From JACRLW01 sp050181465 (GTDB lineage: Bacteria; Planctomycetota; UBA1135; UBA2386), in contig JBFXDD010000034.1 of NCBI GenBank assembly GCA_050181465.1, positions 1 to 44,805 on the forward strand: a DNA stretch of 44,805 nucleotides. The letters run 5' to 3'. Shown here piece after piece: positions 26,582 to 33,736 of the stretch. How positions within the stretch are numbered: the first letter of the stretch is position 1; every line of letters begins with the position of its first letter. The position numbers and the translations under genes were made by a program. A model generated the notes under the pieces. It did not search any database. It saw nothing but the letters and a program-made list of their open reading frames with translations, and had not been told where the DNA came from.

Positions 26582-27581
26582 TTGGGTTCTCCAATGGATT
26601 CGCGCGGATGCGCACAGCCCGGTGGCCGCCGATGGTCCCGAGGATCCCCGGCACTCGCTTGCTCTCACCGACGACCAAGTCGACCGAGTCGTTCACTCGT
26701 CGCGAAAGGCGAATGACATCGCCGATTCGCAGCGCCAGCACGTCCGCCAGCGACGCGCGCAGGCTCGCGAGCTCACACCGAACCGGAATCGACAAGCTGC
26801 GCGCAAGCGGCTCGATCGTCGAGCGCATTCGTCCGGCACCTGCCGCGCGGATGTTGGCGCTGGCACGCATACCCCGCAGAAGCAACGGATCCAGCTCCTC
26901 GTGGGGTAGTGCCACGCGGATCGGGTGTTCGTCGCTCAAGCCGCTCAGACTGAGCTGTGCACTGAGTACGAACTCGTCGGGCAGTGGAAGCCGACGCAGC
27001 AGCGAGGGATCCTCCGCCCAACCGACGACTCTGGCGGTCAATGGGGTCAGGCAACTCAGCGAGGTAGCGAGTCGATCCGCCAAGGGTCTCATCAGCCCCT
27101 CGACGACCGCGATCTCCGCCGCGGTGAAGCCCGGACGTGGGGTCGAGAATGATCCGTCGCCGCCGAGTGCTGCGTCGACTGCCTGCTGAACGAACGCACT
27201 GCGCACTTCGATGCACGCCGAACGGCGTAGCGGTGCCAGTTCGATCTCGAAGAGGAGGGATGGATGCTGGAACTCGGAACGCCAGCTCGCCCAGCGAATG
27301 GCTTCGACGGCATTGCATTCGCACTCGAGCGAGCGTTCCAGCCGCTGCGCGAGTTCCGCACCCAGAGATCGCGCCGTGTCGCGGAGGAGTCGGTCGATGA
27401 AACCCAGTGCGCCGTGCCCGATTCGCGCCGGCGCGAGTAGATCGACCGCCTCGACTTCCAGCGGTCCAGCGTCCCCGCCGTGTACGGCAATCGCACCCTC
27501 GACCACCTCGTTGTTACCACCCTCACCTCGAAACAAGGTGAGCAGGGTGTCGATCTCTTCCGACGACAGAAGCTCGCTCAT
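26550..27581 (-). CDS. fliM: Flagellar motor switch protein FliM
   Basis: 343 residues from the ATG at 27581, which overlaps the fliL stop by four bases. The N-terminal MSELLSSEEIDTLLTLF matches the conserved segment that in other bacteria binds CheY-phosphate. The middle domain and the C-terminal SpoA domain (LRASLADVLALRIGDVIRL, VDLVVGESKRVPG, PNDQ) follow. FliM links FliG to FliN in the C-ring. No chemotaxis genes are present in this window. Confidence 0.92.
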   Translation of the reverse strand: MSELLSSEEIDTLLTLFRGEGGNNEVVEGAIAVHGGDAGPLEVEAVDLLAPARIGHGALGFIDRLLRDTARSLGAELAQRLERSLECECNAVEAIRWASWRSEFQHPSLLFEIELAPLRRSACIEVRSAFVQQAVDAALGGDGSFSTPRPGFTAAEIAVVEGLMRPLADRLATSLSCLTPLTARVVGWAEDPSLLRRLPLPDEFVLSAQLSLSGLSDEHPIRVALPHEELDPLLLRGMRASANIRAAGAGRMRSTIEPLARSLSIPVRCELASLRASLADVLALRIGDVIRLSRRVNDSVDLVVGESKRVPGILGTIGGHRAVRIRANPLENPNDQVGDRLES

Positions 27582-28111
27582 TGCACGATCATCTGCTGGA
27601 TGAGGACCTGCTCCACTTCGGCGATGCCGTCATGAAACAGGGTCTGGTCGATCGCCTTGCCGAGATCAGCGGCGAGATCGTCGAGGCCGGTGTCCGACTT
27701 CAGCTCGTGCGGGGTGCGTCGCATCAGGACTCGAAGTGCTGCGGCGAGCATGTTGTTCCAGCCGTCCTCGATACGAGTTCGCACTTCGTCCCGTCGGCTC
27801 GCCTGGTGCCGGTAGGTGAAGCGGAAGCCGGTCTTCGCGACTTTCAGTCCGCGGGAGGCCCGCGGGTTGAAGGTGATCTCGGCGGTCCGCGGTGCCAGAT
27901 TGCGGACGATCGCCGTATCGCGCGCGGTGCGCTGGGCCTTCGTCTGTTCGACTGGAGTGCCGAGAAACACGACACCGACGCCGAGAAGGGAGGCGAGTAC
28001 TGCGACGGCGACGAAGATCCGCGTCCTGCGCTGCGGCGCGGTCGTGTCGCTCTCCTGGGTTGCCGTTGTCTTGCCTGTCACGGGGTTCTTCGGTCCTGAC
28101 CAGCCAGGCAC
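27578..28111 (-). CDS. fliL: FliL-like flagellar basal body protein
   Basis: 177 residues from a GTG at 28111 (an ATG four bases earlier is in another frame). One N-terminal transmembrane helix (IFVAVAVLASLLGVGVVFLG) is followed by a periplasmic domain ending in VEQVLIQQMIVQ, typical of FliL, which surrounds and supports the stator. Position directly upstream of fliM with a four-base overlap strengthens the call. The N-terminal tail (PVTGKTTATQESDTTAPQRR) is hydrophilic and cytoplasmic. Confidence 0.8.
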   Translation of the reverse strand: MPGWSGPKNPVTGKTTATQESDTTAPQRRTRIFVAVAVLASLLGVGVVFLGTPVEQTKAQRTARDTAIVRNLAPRTAEITFNPRASRGLKVAKTGFRFTYRHQASRRDEVRTRIEDGWNNMLAAALRVLMRRTPHELKSDTGLDDLAADLGKAIDQTLFHDGIAEVEQVLIQQMIVQ

Positions 28112-28153
28112 TCATCGGCCTTCGCCGGACCCCGGGTTGATTCCTTCGGGTTC

Positions 28154-28897
28154 TCAGCGGTCCTTGGGTTCCAGGACCACCTTCATGCGCTCGAGCAGGA
28201 CGTCGCGCAGCCGCGCATCGGGCATCGCTGCGAGGATGGCGTCAGCCTCGGTCGGGCCCATCAACGCCAGCACTCGAACGATCCGTTTCTTGCCGGTCTC
28301 ACTTTGCCACTCTTCCTCGACGATTCGCGCGGCTCGTGCGGGCTCGAACGCCGCGAGGGATCGGCCGTAGTCGCGCAGCGCACGCACTTCGTCGCGTTCG
28401 ACCAACAGCACTTGCCGCTCGAATTCCGCGATCCGGCGATCGAGCCGTTCCCGCTCGCGCTCCACCTCGAGCATCCGTTGCGCGATCGCCGTCTCCCGGT
28501 CCTCGATGTCGCGCTGGCGGACCTCCAGCGTGGACTTGTCAGCGGCCACCAGCGCGCGCTCCTGCTCCGCCGCCGCCTGAACGGCGTAGGCCTGCTGAAG
28601 GATTCGCTCGAGGTCGCTCACCGTCATCCCGCTGTCGAGCTTCGGAAATCCGAACAAGCCGGTCTCCTCGGGTTCCCTCGACTTTGGCGTGGGGCGGTCC
28701 GGTTGCTTGCCGACGCTGGGTTCCGGAGGCGGGAGCTGGTCGTCCTGGGCTTGGAGCTGTGCTCCGGCGAACCAGGAAATGACGGGCAGGGAACGAAGGC
28801 CGTCGGAGTTCAGCCGACCCTGCACGGCGAGGGTGCCGACCATCGCCGAGACGAACAGCCCGGTGCCGAGACCGGCGATGGCGAGTCCTTCTCTCAT
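28154..28897 (-). CDS. MotE-like flagellar coiled-coil protein
   Basis: 247 residues from the ATG at 28897. An N-terminal membrane helix (IAGLGTGLFVSAMVGTLAV) is followed by a proline-rich stretch, a long charged coiled coil (about residues 90-175, with ERERERLDRRIAEFERQ) and a helical C-terminal domain (VRVLALMGPTEADAILAAM) like the MgtE N-terminal domain. This matches MotE, a periplasmic chaperone of the stator protein MotC, or related flagellar assembly proteins. Location at the head of fliL-fliM-fliN supports a motor role. Identity as MotE is probable, not certain. Confidence 0.65.
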   Translation of the reverse strand: MREGLAIAGLGTGLFVSAMVGTLAVQGRLNSDGLRSLPVISWFAGAQLQAQDDQLPPPEPSVGKQPDRPTPKSREPEETGLFGFPKLDSGMTVSDLERILQQAYAVQAAAEQERALVAADKSTLEVRQRDIEDRETAIAQRMLEVERERERLDRRIAEFERQVLLVERDEVRALRDYGRSLAAFEPARAARIVEEEWQSETGKKRIVRVLALMGPTEADAILAAMPDARLRDVLLERMKVVLEPKDR

Positions 28898-28993
28898 CGG
28901 GGGACTCCGATCCGAAGGCGGGGTCTGGCGCGGGCGGACATGCCCTTGCTATCGGCAGTCGAGGGTCGCGGGATTCACCCCGGACTGCCGCTT

Positions 28994-29171
28994 GCCCGGA
29001 TTACTCGTGACCGTCTGCTGCGATGGCCGCAAGTCGCGCCCGGCGGCGTCGCCACGTCGGCTCCTCCCTGGCAGCGTAGCTACAGCTACGCTTCGGTCGT
29101 CGACCGACGCAGCTCCTTGCCGGACATCGACCTGCGGCGATCTCGCGACGACGTTCACGACTAATCCGGGC
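28994..29171. repeat. 178-bp imperfect palindromic element, copy 1
   Basis: First of two copies about 90 % identical (17 mismatches, no indels; offset 1037). Terminal inverted repeats pair GCCCGGATTA (28994-29003) with TAATCCGGGC (29162-29171), continuing with TCGTGA/TCACGA, CGTC/GACG and an interrupted GCGATGGCCGC/GCGGCGATCTC stem. The centre has a separate 8-bp hairpin (29073-29092, loop TACA). It looks like either a short non-autonomous mobile element or a structured RNA. It lies between the glycosyltransferase stop and the motE-like gene, 96 bases before the latter's start. Confidence 0.85.
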
Positions 29172-29925
29172 TAGGGCGCCGGCGGAACATCCGCTGGCCT
29201 ACCCCGAGGCGCCAGGCGAGGAACTTCAGTGCGACGCGAAGATTGACCAGTCCGTAGCGCACGGAAGGCCAGAACCGGATCGAACTGGCCTCCTTGAAGT
29301 AGCGGACCGGCATCGGCGCGTCGGCGACCCGGAACCCGTGCGCGATCGCCTGAGCCAAGAACTGGGCGTCGAAACCGAAGTCGTCGGTGTTCGATTCGAA
29401 GTCGACCGTCTCCAGCACCTCGCGACGGTAGACCCGGAAGCCGGAGTGATACTCGCCCAAGTTGAGTCCGTACACGAGATTGAGGCCGATGGTGAGCATC
29501 CGGTTGCTCAGGTACTTCCAGAACGGCATGCCGCCGCGGAGGCACTCGCGCCGCGATCGAACTCGATTGCCGAGGATCACGTCGCAGGTGCCGTTTCGGA
29601 TGAAACCCACGAAGTAGGGCACGAGCTTGGCGTCGTACTGATTGTCGGGGTGGAGCATCACCACGATGTCCGCGCCGCGGTCGAGCGCCTCCTTGTAGAT
29701 CATCTTCTGGTTGCCGCCGTAGCCGCGGTTCTGCGGCGTCCTGACGGCGATGAGACCGAGGCGTTGCGCTAGCGCGAAGGTGTCGTCGCGGCTGCAGTCG
29801 TCACCCAAGATGAGGAGTTCGGCGCTGCCGGATGGAATGTCGGACAGCGTCGCCTCGAGAGTCTTCTCGGCGTTGTAGGCCGGCATGACCACCGCGACGC
29901 GGGGCGGTTGCGAGGGCTCGGGCAT
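29161..29925 (-). CDS. Family 2 glycosyltransferase (dolichyl-phosphate sugar synthase-like)
   Basis: 254 residues from the ATG at 29925. GT-A fold motifs are clear: VAVVMPAYNAEKTLEATL near the N-terminus, DDCSRDDT, GYGGNQK, the metal-binding MLHPDNQYD, and later GEYHSGFRVYRREVLE and the amphipathic C-terminal helix (LVNLRVALKFLAWRLG). It resembles polyprenyl-phosphate mannosyl/glucosyl transferases acting on the cytoplasmic face of the membrane; no membrane helices are present, so it is peripheral. The two copies of the palindromic element flank it, and copy 1 supplies the last codons and the stop (PSPD end). A longer frame to 30195 only runs through copy 2. Confidence 0.88.
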   Translation of the reverse strand: MPEPSQPPRVAVVMPAYNAEKTLEATLSDIPSGSAELLILGDDCSRDDTFALAQRLGLIAVRTPQNRGYGGNQKMIYKEALDRGADIVVMLHPDNQYDAKLVPYFVGFIRNGTCDVILGNRVRSRRECLRGGMPFWKYLSNRMLTIGLNLVYGLNLGEYHSGFRVYRREVLETVDFESNTDDFGFDAQFLAQAIAHGFRVADAPMPVRYFKEASSIRFWPSVRYGLVNLRVALKFLAWRLGVGQRMFRRRPSPD

Positions 29926-30341
29926 AGTGACGGGGGGCGGACGTGAGGCTGGCGAAGCTGGCGGAGAGTGGAGGAGAGTATCTCGTCGATCGTGAGGAAT
30001 CGGTGCCCCGCACTCCTGGGAGACTCGCTGGCCCGGATGACTCGTGGACGTCTGCTGAGATCGCCGCAACTCGCGCCCGGCAGCGCCGCTACGTCGGCTC
30101 CTCCGTGGCAGCGTGGCTACGGCTACGTCTCGGTCGTCGACCGGCGCAGCTCCTTGCCGGACATCGACCTGCGGCGATCTCGCGACGACGTTCACGAATC
30201 ATCCGGGCCAGGCGGGGTGCATGCCCAGCCGTCCGCCTGCCGCCGGATTTCGTGACGGATCGACCGGTTCCTCGACGCTTGCTCCGCGTGCTCGTCTCGC
30301 GATCCCGTTTCCAGGATGATGCCGGCAGGAGTCGCCGTGCC
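29926..30341. other. Divergent intergenic region with palindromic element copy 2
   Basis: 416 bases between the minus-strand glycosyltransferase and the plus-strand sigma factor gene. It holds the second copy of the palindromic element and the AGGAG ribosome binding site of the sigma gene (30327-30331). Promoters for both genes should be here but no clear consensus boxes are seen. Confidence 0.5.
30031..30208. repeat. 178-bp imperfect palindromic element, copy 2
   Basis: Second copy in the same orientation as copy 1. Termini pair GCCCGGATGA (30031-30040) with TCATCCGGGC (30199-30208); the change T to G in the left arm (30039) is matched by A to C in the right arm (30200). The inner stem GAGATCGCCGC/GCGGCGATCTC is complete here. 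The central hairpin (30110-30129) has loop TACG closed by C-G. A stretch of 53 bases towards the right end (about 30143-30197) is identical between copies. It lies 105 bases before the glycosyltransferase start on the minus strand. Confidence 0.85.
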
Positions 30342-30908
30342 ATGGAAACTCCCGCTGAGACCCGCCTGTTGATCGAGGAAGCCCGCGGCGGCGACGCCGC
30401 GGCGATGGATCGTCTTTTCGAGATCCACTTCCCCAGACTCACGGAACGCATCGGTCTCTTGATGGGCCCGCAAGCGCGTCGCGTGGCGGAGACCGGGGAC
30501 TTCGCGCAGATCGTGATGGTCGACGCCTATCGCGCCATCGGCGACTTCGAACCTCGGGGCACGGGTTCGTTCCTGGCGTGGCTGGTGTCGATCGCACGGA
30601 ATCGGATCGCCGACGCGCTGCGTCGGAAGCGAGAGGAATCGATCGATACCTTCCTCCTCGAACAACAGGTCGTCACCGACGACCCCTCCGCTTGCGCAGA
30701 CATCGAGGAACGGCGCGAGTTGCTCGTCGACGTCATGCTCACGTTGGGACGCGAGGAGCGCGAAGTCATCACGCTTCGCAACTTCGAGGGTCTTTCCTTC
30801 GCGGAGGTCGGCGAGCGCCTCCATCGCAGCGCGAACTCGGCGCAGATTCTCCATGCGCGTGCCATGGCCCGGCTTGGTCGTGCCTTGCGGCGACGAGGTG
30901 TCGATTGA
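30342..30908 (+). CDS. ECF sigma factor paired with a Ser/Thr kinase
   Basis: 188 residues from the ATG at 30342, with AGGAG 10 bases upstream; the longer frame to 29943 runs through the repeat and is not used. Region 2 is seen in RIGLLMGPQARR...FAQIVMVDAYRAI and FLAWLVSIARNRIADALRRK, region 4 in LGREEREVITLRNFEGLSF and the helix EVGERLHRSANSAQILHARA. The kinase gene begins within nine bases of its stop, or overlaps it if a TTG start is used. Such sigma/kinase pairs are characteristic of planctomycetes, where the kinase is thought to control the sigma factor by phosphorylation. Confidence 0.9.
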   Translation: METPAETRLLIEEARGGDAAAMDRLFEIHFPRLTERIGLLMGPQARRVAETGDFAQIVMVDAYRAIGDFEPRGTGSFLAWLVSIARNRIADALRRKREESIDTFLLEQQVVTDDPSACADIEERRELLVDVMLTLGREEREVITLRNFEGLSFAEVGERLHRSANSAQILHARAMARLGRALRRRGVD

Positions 30909-30916
30909 CGGGCTCG

Positions 30917-33142
30917 ATGGGCGACTCCACGCACGATGACGATGACGAAGCGATTCTCGTCTGGGTCGCGCGCTGGATCAAAGTCTCGGATACGCAGGAC
31001 TCGCCGTCGCTCGACTCTTTTCTTGCTCAGGTTCCCGAGCAAGATCGCGAGCGCGTGCGCACGCAATGTATCGAAGTCGGCGTCGCTCGATCCTTGTTCC
31101 GCTCCGCGAACGCCGACTCACCGATTCTCGTCGGTCGAGTGCTCGACGACTTCACCGTGGGCGAGGAGATCGGTCGCGGCGGAATGGCGGTCGTACATCG
31201 CGCTCGACAACGTTCGCTCGGGCGCGACGTCGCGCTCAAGATCCTGACCGGACTTCGCGGACGTTCCGCAGACTCCGTCCATCGCTTCTCGGTCGAGGCC
31301 ATGGCGACTGCGCGGACCGATGACCCCCGCATCGTCAAGGTCTTCGCGGTCGGCGAGGCGGAAGGACTGCGCTACCTCGCGATGGAGCTCGTATCCGGCC
31401 ATAGCCTCTACGACGAGTTCCGCGGTCGTCGCGGTGAGCGAGACGCACCCACACCGACCTTGCCGGCGCCCGACACCGAGGGTGCCTGTCGAAAGATCGC
31501 AGCGTTCTTCGCCGAGGTCTGCGAGGCGATCGAATCGGCCCACGCGGTCGGCGTGATCCACCGCGACATCCAGCCGAAGAACATCCTCATCGATCGACGT
31601 GGCGCCCCGAAACTCATCGACTTCGGGCTCGCTCGACTCCTCGATGAACCGGGAGTGACGAAGACCGGAGTCGTACTCGGCACCGCGTACTACATGAGTC
31701 CGGAGCAGGTGCGATCGCTGAAGGCGACCGTCGATGGGAGAACCGACATCTATTCGCTCGGTGTCGTGATCTACCAGGCGCTGACGGGGCGACCGCCGTT
31801 CGACGGCACGACTTCTCAGCAGGTCATGGAGAAGATCGTGCGCAGCGAGCCGCAGCGCGCCGACGCGATCAATCCTCGAGTCCCTTTGGATCTCGCGGCC
31901 ATCTGCGAACGAGCACTCGCGAAGCGGGCGGATTGGCGATTTCAGACGGCGGCTGAGTTTGCAGCAGCGTTGCGCGACGCGTCCACCCCCAACGGCAGCG
32001 AGTTGCGTCCCGCCGGACCCGTCCAACGCGTGACGCAGCGGCTCATGTGGCGACCGCTACCCGCGATCACCCTTGGGCTCGTGCTGGTCGGGGTTGCGAT
32101 CGGAATTGCCATCGAGATGCCGAGACGACCTTGGACCGAAGTGTCGTTCGTCTCCGCCGGCGGGCCGAACTCGACCGCCGGTGCCGAGATCTGGATTCAG
32201 GCGATTCGGCCGATCGATTGGACCTTCGACGACGCGTGGCGACTGGGTGTCGTGCCGAGTCGTTCGAAGTTGCAGCCCGGCTTGTATCGAGTCACGCTCC
32301 GCAATGGCGATCAGTTCGCAGAACTGACGATCGATGCGACGAGACCGACGGCGCCGGTGATCGTGCCCGATGTGCCGTTGCGCACACCGAGCGAAGTTCG
32401 CGAGGGAATGGTCGAGATCGGTCCGGCGAGCGTCCCCTCGGCGGGGCAGATCGCCTTCTTGGTTCCGGAGCCGCAGGGGCCCTATCCCCAGGCTGCCTAT
32501 CTCATCGATCGTTACGAGGTCACCAACGCGCAGTACCGCGACTTCGTGCTCGCCACCGACGCCAAGCCGCCGATCCTCTGGCCTCCCGAATGGCGAACGC
32601 AGTGGGACGCGAAATGGGATCGTCTTCCGGTCACCGGGATCACGTGCACGGCGGCGGTTGCCTACGCGACTTGGGCGGGCAAGCGTCTTCCGACCGACCG
32701 CGAGTGGCGACTTGCAGCCACGGGCGTCGATGCGCAGGTGCTGCCGTGGTCCGCGACGTTCGACGCCGACTCGATCAGCCAACGCGCGCGTGTGGGGTAT
32801 TCGGAAGTCGGAGAGTCAGCCCCGATCGAGGAACTTCGTGAGTCGTACCTCGCGGGTGTCGCTCCCGCCGATTCACATCCGGATGGCCGGAGTCCGTTCG
32901 GCTTGCACCACACGCTCGGCAACGCGAGAGAGTGGGTCGATCGACGCGTGCTGGACTCCCGGCGCGATGAGGGTGGTCGACTGGATACCGCGACGACTCT
33001 CGCTCACGGGCTTGCGTGGCATGACCAGGTAGTGGCCGCCAAAGGTGTGACACACCCTTATGTAGTGCCTCGCGACTATCCATACAGCCACATCGGCTTC
33101 CGTTGCGCCAAGAGCCTCCGACCGCCGGGCTCCGCGCGCTAG
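30917..33142 (+). CDS. Membrane Ser/Thr protein kinase fused to an FGE-sulfatase domain
   Basis: 741 residues from the ATG at 30917; a TTG at 30905 has a better-placed GAGG and would overlap the sigma stop. Kinase domain at about residues 75-350: Gly loop GRGGMAVV, Lys108 in VALKIL, catalytic loop HRDIQPKN (215-222), DFG at 235-237, SPEQ. One transmembrane helix (ITLGLVLVGVAIGIAI) near residue 380 is followed by an outer part ending in a formylglycine-generating-enzyme-like domain (YLIDRYEVTNAQYRDF, WAGKRLPTDREWRLAATG, LGNAREWVDRR, IGFRCAKS). In most kinases the catalytic loop reads HRDxKxxN; here Lys is Gln219, which could lower activity. The outer FGE-like domain probably serves as sensor or binding module. 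Confidence 0.9.
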   Translation: MGDSTHDDDDEAILVWVARWIKVSDTQDSPSLDSFLAQVPEQDRERVRTQCIEVGVARSLFRSANADSPILVGRVLDDFTVGEEIGRGGMAVVHRARQRSLGRDVALKILTGLRGRSADSVHRFSVEAMATARTDDPRIVKVFAVGEAEGLRYLAMELVSGHSLYDEFRGRRGERDAPTPTLPAPDTEGACRKIAAFFAEVCEAIESAHAVGVIHRDIQPKNILIDRRGAPKLIDFGLARLLDEPGVTKTGVVLGTAYYMSPEQVRSLKATVDGRTDIYSLGVVIYQALTGRPPFDGTTSQQVMEKIVRSEPQRADAINPRVPLDLAAICERALAKRADWRFQTAAEFAAALRDASTPNGSELRPAGPVQRVTQRLMWRPLPAITLGLVLVGVAIGIAIEMPRRPWTEVSFVSAGGPNSTAGAEIWIQAIRPIDWTFDDAWRLGVVPSRSKLQPGLYRVTLRNGDQFAELTIDATRPTAPVIVPDVPLRTPSEVREGMVEIGPASVPSAGQIAFLVPEPQGPYPQAAYLIDRYEVTNAQYRDFVLATDAKPPILWPPEWRTQWDAKWDRLPVTGITCTAAVAYATWAGKRLPTDREWRLAATGVDAQVLPWSATFDADSISQRARVGYSEVGESAPIEELRESYLAGVAPADSHPDGRSPFGLHHTLGNAREWVDRRVLDSRRDEGGRLDTATTLAHGLAWHDQVVAAKGVTHPYVVPRDYPYSHIGFRCAKSLRPPGSAR

Positions 33143-33180
33143 TTCCCGCTCCGGCGATCTGCTAGGTCGAGCTCTCTCTC

Positions 33181-33735
33181 ATGCTCTCCACTTCCAAGCT
33201 GTCGTTCCTCTTTCGATATCCGACGATCACGGCGTTGGTCCTCATGACGGTGGGATGCCGCTGTCACGAACAGGGTCAGGCGCCGCGGCCCCACGGCGCG
33301 GTCGTCGAAGTTGGGTTCACGGCGAACCCGGTGACTGCCTCGCAGGCGTCGTTCGACCGTCTGGACCCCTCGTCGCAATGGGACGTGGTCAGTGACATCT
33401 GGACCCAAGTCGATCGCATGGTGCCCTCACAAGTTCTCGAAATGGTCGGCACGCACTCGATCGCGCTCGACGAACGCGGATATCCTCGATCCGAAGACAT
33501 TCGCCGCCTCATGGACTCGCTCCGCAGGGCAGCCGGGCCACTCTTCGACGGCGATCCCCCGCCCGCGCCGCCCTGCATCTACGACCGAATCACCGGCTTG
33601 TCCATCAAGTGCGGCATGCCGCTTCCGATCGAGCTGAGACACCTGCGGAATGGCGGGATGCCGATCGAGTTCGGGCTGAATGTGGAGATACACGCCGTGT
33701 TCCCGCGTCCATCGGCACAGCCGGCCATGCGCTGA
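33181..33735 (+). CDS. Small lipoprotein, unknown
   Basis: 184 residues from the ATG at 33181. A lipoprotein signal is clear (ITALVLMTVGC). The mature part is soluble with a proline stretch around GDPPPAPPCIYDRITG. It lies 38 bases after the kinase-FGE gene and may be co-transcribed with it. Its end is one base from the end of the convergent kinase gene. No family recognised. Confidence 0.65.
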   Translation: MLSTSKLSFLFRYPTITALVLMTVGCRCHEQGQAPRPHGAVVEVGFTANPVTASQASFDRLDPSSQWDVVSDIWTQVDRMVPSQVLEMVGTHSIALDERGYPRSEDIRRLMDSLRRAAGPLFDGDPPPAPPCIYDRITGLSIKCGMPLPIELRHLRNGGMPIEFGLNVEIHAVFPRPSAQPAMR

Positions 33736-33736
33736 C

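Noticed and set aside
28949..29158. Minus-strand 69-codon frame, similar to the N-terminal extension of the glycosyltransferase frame
   Set aside because: The similarity comes from the duplicated palindromic element, which changes mainly at pairing-preserving positions instead of synonymous ones, so it is unlikely to be protein coding.
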